40,800 nt of DNA from Actinomycetota bacterium (GCA_004366205.1 SIRW01000075.1:1-40800), one strand, 5' to 3'; positions 24,250 through 34,074 are shown, numbered from the stretch's first letter. Numbers and translations are program-made. Notes: generated by a model from the letters alone, not told the origin.

Positions 24250-24255
24250 TACCAT
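24250..24255 (+). promoter_or_regulatory. Putative -10 element of the TPR/LuxR regulator (leaderless)
   Basis: TACCAT lies 8 nt before the GTG at 24264; no ribosome site is seen. Confidence 0.45.
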
Positions 24256-24263
24256 CGTGTGCA

Positions 24264-26012
24264 GTGAGGAACGCCGGAGGGGCGGCGGTGGCGTCGGGGC
24301 TCGCCGAGCTCGCGGCCGGGCGGTGGGACGGTGCCCGGACGCACCTGGAGCAGGCAGTGCTGGCCGACGACCTGCAGCCGAGCGAGCGGGCGACGGCGTG
24401 GGAGGCACTCAGCGAGGCGCGCTGGTGGCTGGGCGACGTCGCCGAGGCGCTGGCAGCACGCGAGCGGGCCTACACGGCGTGGCGCGAGGCGGGTGACGAC
24501 GGCGCCGCCGCCCGGGCCGGACTGTGGCTCGCCCGCGAGTACCACGGCGCCGTCGGCAACCCGGCGGCGGCGCGGGGCTGGCTCACCCGATCCGAGCAGC
24601 TGGCGGGGGACGACGCCTCATCTGCGCTCCAGGGGTGGCTGGCCCTGACCCGGGCGTGGCTGGTCGAGGACCCCAGGGAGGTCCTCCGTCTCGCCGAGGA
24701 CGCGCTCGGCCGGGCACGGGGCACCGGTGACGGTGACCTCGAGGTGCTGGCCATGGGTCGCATGGCGCTGGCGCTGATCTCGATCGGCCAACCGGAGGAG
24801 GGGCTGCGCCACGCGGACGCCGCCATGGCCGCCGCCAGCGCGCTCGAAGGGTCGCTCGGCTCGCTCGCCCTCGTCTGCTGCGACATCGTGCTGGCGACCG
24901 AGCGCACCGGCGACGCCGACCGGTTCGCGCAGTGGAACGACGTGGTCCTGCGCGTCGCCGGCCAGCACGGTCACCCCGGCCTGCTCTCGTTCTGCGCCAC
25001 CTGCTGCGCCGAGGTGTTCGCCGCGGTCGGCGACTGGGCTGGGGCCGAGGCCCAGCTGCGCGAGGTCCAGCGGGCGCTCGCCACGACCGGGCACCGGGCC
25101 CGGTGCGTGGCGGTCGAGGCCAAGCTCGCCGAGCTGCTCCTGCTGCAGGGGCGCATCGAGGAGGCCGAGATGCTCCTCGCGGGCGATGACAGTGACGCCA
25201 CCCTCCTCGCCCGGGCCCGCCTGGCCCTCGCGACGGGACGGCCGGGACTGGCCATGACCCTCGCTGACCGGCACTGCCGCCGCAGCGGCCCGGACTCGCT
25301 GGTCACCGTCCCCGCACTGGCCGTCGTCGTGGACGCCGGCATCGCCGCCGGCGACCGGCGCACGGCCGAGACCGCGGCCGCGCGCCTCGAGGCCGTGGCG
25401 GCCGAGACCGGCAACGCCCGCGCCCGCGGCCGGGCCGCCCTCGCTCGTGCTCGGCTCCACGTGGCGGCCGGGCAGCGCGCCGCCGACGACCTGCCGGCGC
25501 GTTCAGGCGCGGCCCCGCCGGGCGACGGAGGGCCCACACCTGGCGCGGTGATCGCGGCCCGGGCGGCGCTGGAGGAGGCGCTCGACCACCTCGCCGCGGC
25601 GCCGGGCTCGCTCGAGCTGGCCGAGGCGCACCTGGCGCTCGCCGGTCTGGTGGCCCCCGAGGATCCCGCGCTGGCCGCCTCGGAGGCCCGCGCCGCCCTC
25701 AGCGGGTTCGAGTCGGCGGGGGCGCGCCGGCGCGCCGACGAAGCCGCCGCCCTGCTCCGGACCCTGGGCGACCGCAGCCGGGTCGGCGCCAAGGGGCAGG
25801 GGCTGCTCACCGACCGGGAGCGCGAGGTGCTGCGCCTGGTGGCCCAGGGGCTGACCAACGCCGAGATCGCCGAGCGCCTCTTCATCAGCGTGAAGACGGC
25901 CGGCAACCACGTCAGCAACATCCTCACGAAGCTCCAGCTGCGGAGCCGGGCCGAGGCGGCGGCGTGGGCGGTCGTCCACCTCGACCCTCCGGAGCCCGCC
26001 TCGTTGCCGTAG
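24264..26012 (+). CDS. TPR-repeat LuxR-family transcriptional regulator
   Basis: A 582-residue protein. The first 500 residues are helical-hairpin repeats of TPR character, e.g. [58 protein letters not shown]. The last 65 form a LuxR/NarL helix-turn-helix ([40 protein letters not shown]). Unlike large LAL regulators it has no P-loop domain, so it resembles the MalT C-terminal half alone. It probably senses a protein or small ligand through the TPR array. The ester-cyclase gene follows after 107 bp, containing a GGGGAGG/CCTCCCC hairpin (26021-26047), and may be a target. Confidence 0.87.
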   Translation: MRNAGGAAVASGLAELAAGRWDGARTHLEQAVLADDLQPSERATAWEALSEARWWLGDVAEALAARERAYTAWREAGDDGAAARAGLWLAREYHGAVGNPAAARGWLTRSEQLAGDDASSALQGWLALTRAWLVEDPREVLRLAEDALGRARGTGDGDLEVLAMGRMALALISIGQPEEGLRHADAAMAAASALEGSLGSLALVCCDIVLATERTGDADRFAQWNDVVLRVAGQHGHPGLLSFCATCCAEVFAAVGDWAGAEAQLREVQRALATTGHRARCVAVEAKLAELLLLQGRIEEAEMLLAGDDSDATLLARARLALATGRPGLAMTLADRHCRRSGPDSLVTVPALAVVVDAGIAAGDRRTAETAAARLEAVAAETGNARARGRAALARARLHVAAGQRAADDLPARSGAAPPGDGGPTPGAVIAARAALEEALDHLAAAPGSLELAEAHLALAGLVAPEDPALAASEARAALSGFESAGARRRADEAAALLRTLGDRSRVGAKGQGLLTDREREVLRLVAQGLTNAEIAERLFISVKTAGNHVSNILTKLQLRSRAEAAAWAVVHLDPPEPASLP

Positions 26013-26119
26013 GGCGGAGAGGGGAGGGGAAACAGGGAGTCCTCCCCATGCTCCCGAGCGCCGGGAGGCGGATCCTCAGGGCACCGGCCACACCCGGCCG
26101 GGCGAGAGGAGGATTCCCC

Positions 26120-26542
26120 ATGGCCAACGACACGACGAAGGTGGCGCGGCGCTTCTACGAGCTGCTCGAAGCTGGTGACAGCGACGCCCTGTACGAGATC
26201 GTGGCCGGCGACTTCGTCGGGCACGGCGCCGGGGCCGGGGGCGGCGCCGACGCCCTGGTGCAGGACCTGCGCACCTGGCTGAAAGCGTTCCCCGACTGCC
26301 GCTACGACATCGTCCGCACGGTGACCGAGGACGACACGGTCGCGGTCCACATGACGATCCGGGCCACGCACGGCGGGCCCTTCGCCGGCGTGCCGGCAAC
26401 CGGCCGGTCGATCGAGGTCGGCGGCACCGACATCTGGCGGGTCGTCGACGGACGCCTCGCCGAGGGCTGGACCCTCTGCGACGTCGGCACGTTGTTCATG
26501 CAGATCGGCGTGCTCGGCGGACCCGCCCCCGCCGACGTCTGA
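26120..26542 (+). CDS. SnoaL-like ester cyclase family protein
   Basis: A 140-residue alpha+beta barrel protein of the SnoaL/ester-cyclase family. Diagnostic are VARRFYELLEAGDSDALYEI, FVGHGAG and WLKAFPDCRYDIVRTVTEDD, followed by FAGVPATGRSIEVGGTDIWR. Many family members act in polyketide or aromatic metabolism, others have no known activity. AGAGGAGG sits 7 nt before the ATG. A decayed copy of its 3' end is present at 7621-7692, so the genome once had a close paralogue. Confidence 0.87.
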   Translation: MANDTTKVARRFYELLEAGDSDALYEIVAGDFVGHGAGAGGGADALVQDLRTWLKAFPDCRYDIVRTVTEDDTVAVHMTIRATHGGPFAGVPATGRSIEVGGTDIWRVVDGRLAEGWTLCDVGTLFMQIGVLGGPAPADV

Positions 26543-26570
26543 CCGCAGCCGATCCGCCGCTGGGGCCGTC

Positions 26571-26621
26571 GCTTTCCGGAGCCTCGATGTCATGTGTGTC
26601 GACGTGCAGGCTCCGGAAAGC
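26571..26621. repeat. 51-bp palindrome between convergent genes
   Basis: GCTTTCCGGAGCCT (26571-26584) and AGGCTCCGGAAAGC (26608-26621) form a perfect 14-bp stem with a 23-nt interior. A further partial copy of the right arm (GGCTCCGGAAGC) follows at about 26648-26659, suggesting a second degraded unit. The position between the 3' ends of the ester-cyclase gene and the ligD-like gene suits a bidirectional terminator. Confidence 0.85.
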
Positions 26622-26666
26622 GGCTCCGCCTCGTCCTTGCCTTGCGGGCTCCGGAAGCGCCGCCGG

Positions 26667-27686
26667 CTACCCCTTGTCCTTGCGGGCCCGGCTGGGGGCG
26701 ACGCGGGGCGGCTCGTTCGGCTGCTTCGGGTAGACCGGCGGCCAGGGAGCGTCCATGAGGCCGTTCGCCAGGTCGCGGTCGTACATGGCCAGCAGCTCGT
26801 CGATCGCCTGCGGGCGCTCGTACATGCCGGTCCACGGGTCGCCGTCGCGCTCGACGCGCTCGACCACGACCGGCATGGTGAGCCCGTCGGGGTGGAACGC
26901 CTCGTCGAGCTCGTCCCAGTGGAACGGCGTCGACACCTGGCCGCCGGGCCGGGCCCGCACGCACCACGCGCCGAACACCGTCTTGTGCGGGGCGTTCTGG
27001 TTGAAGTCGACGAACACCCGCCGGCCCCGCTCCTCCTTCCACCACGCCGCGGTGACGAGGTCGGGCCGGCGGCGCTCGAGCTCCCGGGCGGCGGCGACGG
27101 CAGCGGCCCGCACCTGGTAGCTGTCCCAGCGGGGCTCGAGGCGGAGGTACACGTGGATGCCGCGGTTGCCGGTCGTCTTGGGCCAGCCGACCAGGCCGAG
27201 CTCGGCCAGCAGGTCCCGCACGAGCAACGCCGCCTCCCGCACCATCGGGAAGTCGACGCCGGGCGTGGGGTCGAGGTCGAGGCGCAGCTCGTCGGCGTGC
27301 TCCTGGTCGTCGGCCAGGGACGGCCAGACGTGGAAGCCCAGGCAACCCATGTTCACCGCCCAGGCCACGTGCGCGAGGTCGGCGGCCACCAGCGCGTCCG
27401 ACGTGGTGCCGTTCGGCGTGCTGACGACAGCGGTCTCCAACCAGGCGGGTCGCGACTTCGGTACCCGCTTCTGGAAGAAGGAGCTGCCCCCCGCGCCGTC
27501 GGGGAAGCGCTGCAGCAGCACCGGCCGGCCGCCCATGGCCGCCAGCAGCGGATCCCGCACCGCCCGATAGAACTCGACGAGGTCGAGCTTGGTCTCGCCC
27601 CGCTCGGCGAAGAACACCTTGTCGGGGTTGGTGATCGTCACCTCGTGTCCGTCGAGGTCGAGGGTCACCGCAAGGTGGTCGGCCAC
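26667..27686 (-). CDS. Stand-alone LigD-type polymerase (PolDom, NHEJ)
   Basis: A 339-residue archaeo-eukaryotic-primase-fold polymerase like the polymerase domain of mycobacterial LigD, which fills gaps during non-homologous end joining. The catalytic aspartates are in place: Asp137 and Asp139 in LRLDLDP and Asp227 in [13 protein letters not shown], the same numbers as in the M. tuberculosis domain. [10 protein letters not shown] (171-180) and [10 protein letters not shown] are further family marks. The ligase and nuclease domains are absent and no ku or ligase gene is in the window. The C-terminal tail (PSRARKDKG) is basic. The GTG at 27686 has TAGGGT 7 nt upstream, on the minus strand. Confidence 0.92.
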   Translation of the reverse strand: MADHLAVTLDLDGHEVTITNPDKVFFAERGETKLDLVEFYRAVRDPLLAAMGGRPVLLQRFPDGAGGSSFFQKRVPKSRPAWLETAVVSTPNGTTSDALVAADLAHVAWAVNMGCLGFHVWPSLADDQEHADELRLDLDPTPGVDFPMVREAALLVRDLLAELGLVGWPKTTGNRGIHVYLRLEPRWDSYQVRAAAVAAARELERRRPDLVTAAWWKEERGRRVFVDFNQNAPHKTVFGAWCVRARPGGQVSTPFHWDELDEAFHPDGLTMPVVVERVERDGDPWTGMYERPQAIDELLAMYDRDLANGLMDAPWPPVYPKQPNEPPRVAPSRARKDKG

Positions 27687-27781
27687 GAGCTGAACCCTAC
27701 GGCGTGCGCTGTCCGGACCTCGCGATGGCGGTGCGTAGCATGCGGTGCTGCTGGCTCGGAGCGACCGGAAGGACTATCGGC

Positions 27782-28711
27782 ATGCCTGCGGCGATCGTGA
27801 CGGCGGACCTGGTGAAGTCCTACGGTCGGGTGCGGGCCCTCGACGGCCTCGATCTCGAGGTCGCCACGGGGGAGGTGCACGGCTTCCTCGGCCCCAACGG
27901 CGCTGGCAAGACCACCGCGATCCGGGTGCTGCTCGGGTTGTTGCGCGCCGACAGCGGCCGGGTCGAGCTGCTCGGCGGTGACCCGTGGTCCGACGCCGTC
28001 GCCCTGCACCGGCGCCTCGCCTACGTGCCCGGTGACGTCGAGCTGTGGCCCAACCTCACCGGCGGCGAGGCCATCGACCTGTTCGCCCGTCTCCGCGGCG
28101 GGCTCGACCGCGCCCGGGTCCGCGACCTGTGCGAGCGCTTCCATCTCGACCCCACCAAGAAGGGCCGCACCTACTCGAAGGGCAACCGCCAGAAGGTTGC
28201 GCTGATCAGCGCCCTGGCGAGCGACGTGGAGCTGCTCATCCTCGACGAGCCAACCGCCGGGCTCGACCCGCTCATGGAGGCGGTGTTCCAGGAGTGCATC
28301 CGCGAGGACCGGGCGGCGGGCCGCACCGTGCTGCTGTCCAGCCACATCCTCGCCCAGGTCGAGGTGCTGGCCGACCGCATCTCGATCATCCGTAAGGGGC
28401 GGATCGTCGAGTCGGGCACGCTCGAGGAGATGCGCCACCTGACGCGCACGACGATCATCGCCGAGACGGCGTCGTCGCCGGCGGGACTCGCCGACCTCGC
28501 GGGTGTGCACCACGTCGAGGCCCGGGACGGCCGGGTGCACCTCCAGGTCGACGCCCGGCACCTCGACGGCACGGTGCGGCACCTGGCCGGTCTCGGGGTG
28601 CGGTCGCTGGTGGCCCACCCGCCGACCCTCGAGGAGCTGCTGCTCCGCCACTACGGCGACGAGATCACCCCGGACGGCGACGCGCCGGCCGCCGGTCCCG
28701 GCGGCACATGA
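27782..28711 (+). CDS. ABC-2-type exporter ATP-binding protein
   Basis: A 309-residue ATPase. Walker A is GPNGAGKTT (about 39-47) and Walker B is [13 protein letters not shown]. The signature is the variant [15 protein letters not shown], in which LSGGQ becomes SKGNR, as in a well-known actinobacterial subgroup of drug/antibiotic exporters. The switch is [13 protein letters not shown]-terminal domain of about 90 residues follows. GGAAGGA lies 8 nt before the ATG at 27782, and TAGCAT at 27736-27741 may be the -10, giving a short leader. The stop overlaps the permease start (ATGA). The divergent neighbour is the ligD-like gene. Confidence 0.92.
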   Translation: MPAAIVTADLVKSYGRVRALDGLDLEVATGEVHGFLGPNGAGKTTAIRVLLGLLRADSGRVELLGGDPWSDAVALHRRLAYVPGDVELWPNLTGGEAIDLFARLRGGLDRARVRDLCERFHLDPTKKGRTYSKGNRQKVALISALASDVELLILDEPTAGLDPLMEAVFQECIREDRAAGRTVLLSSHILAQVEVLADRISIIRKGRIVESGTLEEMRHLTRTTIIAETASSPAGLADLAGVHHVEARDGRVHLQVDARHLDGTVRHLAGLGVRSLVAHPPTLEELLLRHYGDEITPDGDAPAAGPGGT

Positions 28712-30360
28712 CCGCCGTGGCGAAGCGCCCGGCACCGGCGGCGGCCGCCAAGGAGCGCGCCGGTACCCTCACCGGCACCGGAACGATGATCCGCTTCGTC
28801 CTGCGCCGGGACCGGGTGCGGCTCCCGGTGTGGGTGCTTTCGATCAGCGGGTTCCTCGTCGGCATGACCTCGACGCTCCCGGACCTGTACCCGACTGCCG
28901 CAGACCGCCAGCTGCGGGCCGACCTCATGGCGAACCCCGCCGGGCGGGCGCTCACCGGTCCCGGGTACGGCCTCGAGGACTACACGTTCGGCGCCATGAT
29001 CGCCCACGAGATGCTCGGGTTCACGGCGGTGTTCGTGGCCCTGATGGGGATCTTCCTCGTGGCGCGTCACACCCGCGCCGAGGAGGAGCTGGGCCGGGCG
29101 GAGCTGCTGCGGGCCGGGCCGCTCGGCGTCCACGCGCTGTTGGTGGCCGCCCTCGTCGTCGTGGGCGGGGCGACCCTGCTCGTGGGCGCGCTGGTGGCCG
29201 TCGGGCTCGCCAGCCTCGGCATCGAGACCGTGGACTGGGGAGGCTCGCTGCTGTTCGGTGCGGCCCTGGCGTCGGTCGGGCTGGTGTTCGTGGCCGGCGC
29301 GGCGCTCACGGCCCAGGTCAGCGAGCACGCCCGGACCGCCTCGGGCTTGGCCGGTGCCGCCCTGGCGGCCGTGTTCACCCTGCGAGCCGCCGGCGACCTC
29401 GGCGACGGGACGCTCTCGTGGCTCTCACCGATCGGTTGGGCCCAGGCGACCCGCGCCTACGTCGATGGCCGTTGGTGGCCGCTCCTGCTCAGCCTGGGCC
29501 TCGCTGTGGGCTTGGCGGCCGGGGCCTTGGCCCTCAACGGTCGCCGGGACCTGGCCGCCGGCCTGGTGCGGCCCCGCCCCGGGCCCGCCGAGGGCGGCCG
29601 GCTGCTCGGGAGCGCCGCCGGCCTGGCCGTCCGCCTCCACCGCGCGAGCCTGGTCTGGTGGGCCGTGGGGCTGGCGCTGTTCGGCGCCACCTACGGGTTC
29701 TTCGTGGGCGAGGCCGAGCGGTTCATCGAGGAGTCGCCCGTCATCGAGGACATCTTCGTGGTCGAGGGCGCGGCCGTCATCGACGGCTTCCTCGGCATGA
29801 TCCTGTCGCTGCTCGCCATGACGTGCGCCATCCAAGCCGCCATCGCCGTGCAGCGCCTGCGTAGCGAGGAGGTGGCGGGCCGGGCCGAGCCGGTGCTGGC
29901 CACGCCGGTGTCTCGAGCCGTCTGGGCGGCGAGCCACCTCGGCGTGGGGGTGGCCGGCAGCGCCCTGCTCCTCGTCGTCGCGGCCCTCTCGTTCGGGGTG
30001 AGCGCTGCGGTGGCGCTCGAGGACGCCGGAGTCGTGGCTCGGGTGGTGAGCGCCGTCCTCGGCTACCTGCCGGCGGTGTGGGTCGTCGCCGCGCTGGCCC
30101 TCGCCGTGTTCGGCGTGGCGCCCCAGGCGACCGCGTGGGTGTGGGCCCTGCCCGCTCACGCCGCGCTGATCCAGAGCTTCGGGGGCCTCGTCGGCGCACC
30201 CCGCTGGGCGTACTGGCCGTCGCCCTTCCACCACCTGCCGCTCCTGCCGGCCGAACCGTTCGCCCTGCTCCCGGTCCTCCTGGTCACGGGCGCCGCCGCC
30301 GCCTTGGCCGCCGCCGGCTTCGCCGCCCTCGCCCGCCGCGACATCCAGTCCGGCGCCTGA
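28708..30360 (+). CDS. ABC-2-type exporter permease, duplicated 12-helix form
   Basis: A 550-residue membrane protein with two six-helix halves (about 35-270 and 305-545), resembling permeases annotated as exporters of polyketide antibiotics. Recognisable elements include [20 protein letters not shown] at the start, [20 protein letters not shown] after the first half's helix 2, and the equivalent [20 protein letters not shown] in the second half. The matching EE(L/V)xGRAE motifs show the internal duplication. It forms a transporter with the ATPase at 27782; the substrate is unknown. Its stop is 17 bp from the first palindrome of the pair at 30377. Confidence 0.9.
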   Translation: MTAVAKRPAPAAAAKERAGTLTGTGTMIRFVLRRDRVRLPVWVLSISGFLVGMTSTLPDLYPTAADRQLRADLMANPAGRALTGPGYGLEDYTFGAMIAHEMLGFTAVFVALMGIFLVARHTRAEEELGRAELLRAGPLGVHALLVAALVVVGGATLLVGALVAVGLASLGIETVDWGGSLLFGAALASVGLVFVAGAALTAQVSEHARTASGLAGAALAAVFTLRAAGDLGDGTLSWLSPIGWAQATRAYVDGRWWPLLLSLGLAVGLAAGALALNGRRDLAAGLVRPRPGPAEGGRLLGSAAGLAVRLHRASLVWWAVGLALFGATYGFFVGEAERFIEESPVIEDIFVVEGAAVIDGFLGMILSLLAMTCAIQAAIAVQRLRSEEVAGRAEPVLATPVSRAVWAASHLGVGVAGSALLLVVAALSFGVSAAVALEDAGVVARVVSAVLGYLPAVWVVAALALAVFGVAPQATAWVWALPAHAALIQSFGGLVGAPRWAYWPSPFHHLPLLPAEPFALLPVLLVTGAAAALAAAGFAALARRDIQSGA

Positions 30361-30376
30361 CACCCCCCCCTTCGCC

Positions 30377-30487
30377 GTTCTGGGTGGCGCTGGTCTCCCG
30401 TGAGTGAGACGTGAGCCACCCAGAACGGGGCAGTGGCGTTCTGGGTGGCGCTGGTCTCGCGTAGGTGAGACGTGAGCCACCCAGAAC
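30377..30487. repeat. Tandem pair of 50-bp palindromes, left flank of the liv operon
   Basis: Two 50-bp units (30377-30426 and 30438-30487; period 61) run from GTTCTGGGTGGC to GCCACCCAGAAC, a perfect 12-bp stem. Each has an inner stem GTCTC/GAGAC. The interiors differ at only a few positions between units. The rest of the 286-bp spacer 30361-30646 holds an inverted repeat at 30596-30614. A closely related pair lies at 38049-38160, in the same orientation, just after the last gene of the operon. Confidence 0.9.
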
Positions 30488-30595
30488 CGGGGGTTGGGCG
30501 GGGGTAACCCGTCTGCCCGGCTGATCGCGGGGGACCGCAGGGTTTCGGGGAGGAGATCCGTTCCCGTCGGAGAAGAAGGTGTGGGTTGCGACCGG

Positions 30596-30614
30596 TGTTG
30601 GCGATATGCCAACA
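30596..30614 (+). promoter_or_regulatory. Operator-like repeat before the liv operon
   Basis: TGTTGGC-GATAT-GCCAACA forms 7-bp perfect arms around a 5-nt AT-rich centre, 33 bp before the first GTG of the operon. It suits a dimeric regulator. No regulator gene lies next to it. No clear -35/-10 pair was identified nearby. Confidence 0.45.
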
Positions 30615-30646
30615 ATGGTCGCGGGGTCTCCGCACAGGGGGGAACG

Positions 30647-32080
30647 GTGAGCCGCAGCAGCACAGTCGCAGCATTCCGCCGGACCGCCGCAGTCGGTGCC
30701 GTGGCGGCGCTGGCCCTGGCCTCCGTCGTGGCCGTGGCGCCCGCCGGACAGGCCCAGGAGACCGAGGCGGCGTTCAACAACGGCCACGGCAAGGCCGTCG
30801 CCGTCCTGAACCGCGTGGTGCCCGGCGTCGGGTCCCTCGAGCTGGGCATGGCGACCGGTGTCGCCGTCGCCGAGTTCACCAACCGGCTGGCGCAGTCGCA
30901 GGCCCAGGCCATGGACATGGGACTGGTCGGCACGTCGCTGACCGCCGAGGGGTGCAGCGGCGACTCGACCATCCGGCCCGAGGACCTGCCTCAGCCCCTG
31001 CGGGTCGACAACCGCCAGGGCGACACGACCGCCGAGCGCGACGAGCTCCCTGTTGCGGGCGAGGCCTTCGGCGGTGGGCGCCTGCGGGTCGAGGCCACGA
31101 CCGTGCCGTCCTCCCGGGCGGTGGCGACGGGCGGCAAGTCCCAGCTCGGCCTCGTGACGCTCGACGGCGGCCAGGCCGAGGCGGTCACCGAGATCATCCC
31201 CGGCACGGCCCGCATCGCCCGCGCCGTGGTCGAGAGCGCCATGGAGATCGCCGGCGTCGTGCGCTTCCACGGCATGCGCTGGGAGGCGCTGCACCGCACC
31301 GGTGAGGGTGCGACGGCCACCGGCTCGTTCGAGCTCGGCGGCGCCGACGTCGGTGGGGTCCCGCTGCCGGTCGACCAGCTCGGCGTGGTGGAGGACGCCG
31401 TCAACACCGCCCTGGCGGTCACCGGCATCCAGATCGAGATGCCGACGGTGCAGCGCGTCGAGGAGCCCGTCGACTTCGTGCGCGTCACGCCGCTGCGCAT
31501 CATCATGCAGGACAGCGAGGCCGGCTCGACCCTGCTCGGCCCCGTGCTCGGCGGGACCCGTGAGCAACGCGAGCAGCTCTTCCAGCAGCTGACCGAGTCG
31601 ATCTGCGAGGCGGGCGGCGCCCTCCTCGTCGCCGACATCGCGCTCTCGGTCGTGGCGGGAACCGGGTTCCTCGCCGTGGAGGTGGGCGGCGTGGAGGCCA
31701 CCTCGATCGACATGGTGGTCGGCAACCCGTTCGGCACCATCGAGACCCTGCCGGGAGTCGACGTGGACGTCGACGTCACCGAGGGCACGCCCGCGTCGCC
31801 CCCGGCCCCGGGTGCGCCCGGCGCCGGGCCCGGCGCCGGACCGGGCACGGTCGAGGGCACAGCCATGCCCGGCACCCATCAGGCGGCGGTGGCGACCGAG
31901 GAGGTCTGCGAGTCCATCCACCCCTTCCGCTGGCCGCCGTGCTCCACCGGCGCCGCCCTGCCGGTCGGCCTCGCGGGTCTGGCCGCCACCGCGCTCATGG
32001 CCGGCCTCGACTGGCGCCGCCAGCGCCGGGTGCTCGCCGGCGGTGACGGCGCGGACCCGACCCCGGTGGCGGTGGCGTGA
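30647..32080 (+). CDS. Secreted, C-terminally membrane-anchored protein of a liv-type operon
   Basis: A 477-residue protein with a Sec signal peptide (RRTAAVGAVAALALASVVAV, cleavage near GQA-QE at about residue 38), a 360-residue extracellular body, a Pro/Gly/Ala linker (about 383-405), the Cys-containing HPFRWPPC segment, and a final membrane helix (ALPVGLAGLAATALMAGL) followed by a basic tail. It would sit on the outer face of the membrane. I recognise no domain in the body (ELGMATGVAVAEFTNRLAQS, RVTPLRIIMQDSEAGSTLLG). It is the first gene of the transporter operon, overlaps the binding-protein gene (TGATG), and may help capture or present substrate. AGGGGGGAA precedes the GTG. Confidence 0.8.
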   Translation: MSRSSTVAAFRRTAAVGAVAALALASVVAVAPAGQAQETEAAFNNGHGKAVAVLNRVVPGVGSLELGMATGVAVAEFTNRLAQSQAQAMDMGLVGTSLTAEGCSGDSTIRPEDLPQPLRVDNRQGDTTAERDELPVAGEAFGGGRLRVEATTVPSSRAVATGGKSQLGLVTLDGGQAEAVTEIIPGTARIARAVVESAMEIAGVVRFHGMRWEALHRTGEGATATGSFELGGADVGGVPLPVDQLGVVEDAVNTALAVTGIQIEMPTVQRVEEPVDFVRVTPLRIIMQDSEAGSTLLGPVLGGTREQREQLFQQLTESICEAGGALLVADIALSVVAGTGFLAVEVGGVEATSIDMVVGNPFGTIETLPGVDVDVDVTEGTPASPPAPGAPGAGPGAGPGTVEGTAMPGTHQAAVATEEVCESIHPFRWPPCSTGAALPVGLAGLAATALMAGLDWRRQRRVLAGGDGADPTPVAVA

Positions 32081-33858
32081 TGGCTGGACCGCAGCGCGGC
32101 AGCGACGTGACGGCCGCCCAACCGCAGCAAGGCGGTGACGTGACGGAGACGGCGGGCCGCGACGGGTCAGGCGGTCGCGGCGACTGGGTGGCATGGGCCC
32201 GGCACCGGCTGGTGCGGTCCTACGGCGCCCTGGCGATCGCCTCCGCCGTGTTCCTGCTCATGGCGCTGCTCGTTGAGCCCGCGCCCCGCGCCCACGAGGC
32301 CTACGCCGGCTCGGTGCAGGTCCCGTTCGGGGCCGGTGGCATCGGCGGTGACGCCGCTTTCGGCGGCGACGGTGACGGCGCCGGCAGCGCGGATCCCGGT
32401 GCGCCCGGCGGTGCGGGTGGCGGAGGCGGCGCTGGCGGATCCGGAGCCGGGACCGGCGGTGCCGGTGGCGCGGGTGGCGCCGGCGGCGTCCAGCGCTGCC
32501 CCGACCGCCAGCAGCAGGTGCCGGGTGACCCCTACTCGCCGCCGTGCATCGCGTTCGCAGGCGACAACGGTGGCGCCACCCACCGCGGGGTCACCGCCGA
32601 CGAGATCGTCATCAGCATCCGCGAGCTCGAGGGACCCTCGGCGGCCGAGATCTTCGCCGACATCTCCGGCCAGAACGTGAACGACTCGCCCGAGGCCTAC
32701 CGCAACACTGTCATCGCCCTGGGTGAGTACTTCTCCGAGCGCTTCCAGTTCTACGGCCGGCGGATCCGCTTCGAGTTCTTCCGGGGTGAGGGCGTCGGGG
32801 CGAGCGAGCTGCTGGGCGGCGGCCGCGAGGCCGCGCTGGCCGACGCCGTGCGCGCCGCCCGCGAGATCCAGGCCTTCGCCGACCTGAGCGCCCTCACCAT
32901 CCCCTACGCCGACTCTCTCAGCCGCGAGGGCGTGGTCAACATCGGCGCGCCCTACCCGTCCCGCCAGTGGTTCGTGGAGCGGCGCCCCTACGCCTGGAGC
33001 TTCTTCCCCGACGGCACCAAGGTGGCCGAGACCTCCGCGTCCTGGATCACCTCGCGGCTCATCGACCAGCCCACCGCCGAGTACGCCGGCCCGTCCCTGC
33101 GGGGCCAGCCTCGGGTCTACGGCATCGTCGCCCCCGAGAACGCCGAGTACCAGGAGTCGGTCGAGCGCTACGTCCAGTCGCTGCGTGCCGCGGGCATCAA
33201 CCCCGCCCGCAACATGCGCTACAAGCTGGACATCAACACGATGCCCAACCAGGCGTCGAACATCATCGCCCAGCTCAAAGACGCCGGGGTCACCAGCGTG
33301 ATCTGCGCCTGCGACCCCGTCATGCTCGCCCTCGGCATGACGCCCAAGGCCAACGAGCAGAACTACGAGCCCGAGTGGATCACCTCGGGCCTCGCCTTCG
33401 TCGAGCAGGACATCGTGGGTCAACTCATCGACCGCCGCCAGTGGTCGCGGGCGTTCGGCATCGCCTACAACGCCGCGCCCGAGCCCATGGGCGGCTCCTA
33501 CCCGTACGCGGCGTTCAAGACGGTGCGGCCCGACGACGAGCCTGCCTTCGGCGTCGAGGAGATCTACTACGCCATGTACCTCCTGGCGATCGGGATCCAC
33601 ATGGCGGGCCCGAACCTCACACCCCAGACGTTCGAGGCCGGCATGTTCTCCTACCCCGGGGGAAGCGGTCCCCGGGGCACGTGGAGCTTCGACCCGACCG
33701 ACTACACGCCCGTCAACGACTTCCGCGAGATCTGGTGGGATCCGGAGCGCATCTCGACCCAGAACCGCCGGCCCGGCGCATGGGTCGAGCTCAACAACGG
33801 CGCCCGCTACCTGCCCGGCCAGGTGCCCCGCCAGCCGGCACCGTACTTCCAGGGATGA
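32080..33858 (+). CDS. Membrane-tethered liv-type substrate-binding protein
   Basis: A 592-residue periplasmic-binding-protein-like (Peripla_BP_6/LivJ) receptor. Residues 1-45 are cytosolic; one helix (YGALAIASAVFLLMALLVEP) spans the membrane and a Gly/Ala-rich linker (about 80-140) leads to a pre-domain with two Cys (RCPDRQQQVPGDPYSPPC). The two-lobed domain then starts at THRGVTADEIVISIRELEG and ends near EIWWDPERIS. There is no lipobox, unlike most Gram-positive receptors, so the protein is held by the helix. ATG 32080 overlaps the upstream stop (TGATG); a GTG one codon earlier is an equal choice. The ligand could be amino acids, amides or other small molecules. Confidence 0.88.
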   Translation: MAGPQRGSDVTAAQPQQGGDVTETAGRDGSGGRGDWVAWARHRLVRSYGALAIASAVFLLMALLVEPAPRAHEAYAGSVQVPFGAGGIGGDAAFGGDGDGAGSADPGAPGGAGGGGGAGGSGAGTGGAGGAGGAGGVQRCPDRQQQVPGDPYSPPCIAFAGDNGGATHRGVTADEIVISIRELEGPSAAEIFADISGQNVNDSPEAYRNTVIALGEYFSERFQFYGRRIRFEFFRGEGVGASELLGGGREAALADAVRAAREIQAFADLSALTIPYADSLSREGVVNIGAPYPSRQWFVERRPYAWSFFPDGTKVAETSASWITSRLIDQPTAEYAGPSLRGQPRVYGIVAPENAEYQESVERYVQSLRAAGINPARNMRYKLDINTMPNQASNIIAQLKDAGVTSVICACDPVMLALGMTPKANEQNYEPEWITSGLAFVEQDIVGQLIDRRQWSRAFGIAYNAAPEPMGGSYPYAAFKTVRPDDEPAFGVEEIYYAMYLLAIGIHMAGPNLTPQTFEAGMFSYPGGSGPRGTWSFDPTDYTPVNDFREIWWDPERISTQNRRPGAWVELNNGARYLPGQVPRQPAPYFQG

Positions 33859-33864
33859 CCGTCG

Positions 33865-34074
33865 GTGCCTGACGCCACCCCCGTGCTCGACGAGCTGCGC
33901 CGCGAGCCCCGGAACCCCCATGTGCTGGGCGGGTTCGGGCCGCTCGTCGTCGGCATCGTCCTCGTCGTGCTGATGGTCATCCTCGTGCCGAGCGTGGCTC
34001 CCGAGCGCATCGTCGAACGCCCCGTCGAGGGGCCCGGCGCCGTCACCACCACGACCGTCGAGGTCGAGCCGTGA
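33865..34074 (+). CDS. 69-residue single-helix membrane protein of the liv operon
   Basis: A small protein with a charged N-terminus (LDELRREPRNPHVLGG), one membrane helix (FGPLVVGIVLVVLMVILVPS, about 24-44) and an outside acidic/Thr tail (VTTTTVEVEP). It starts 6 nt after the receptor stop and overlaps the permease start (GTGA), so it is translated with them. No family was recognised. It could be an accessory subunit of the importer. Confidence 0.72.
   Translation: MPDATPVLDELRREPRNPHVLGGFGPLVVGIVLVVLMVILVPSVAPERIVERPVEGPGAVTTTTVEVEP

Noticed and set aside
30377-30487. Possible CRISPR-like repeats
   Set aside because: Only two units with an 11-bp gap, strongly palindromic, and the same at 38 kb; no spacer variety and no cas genes.
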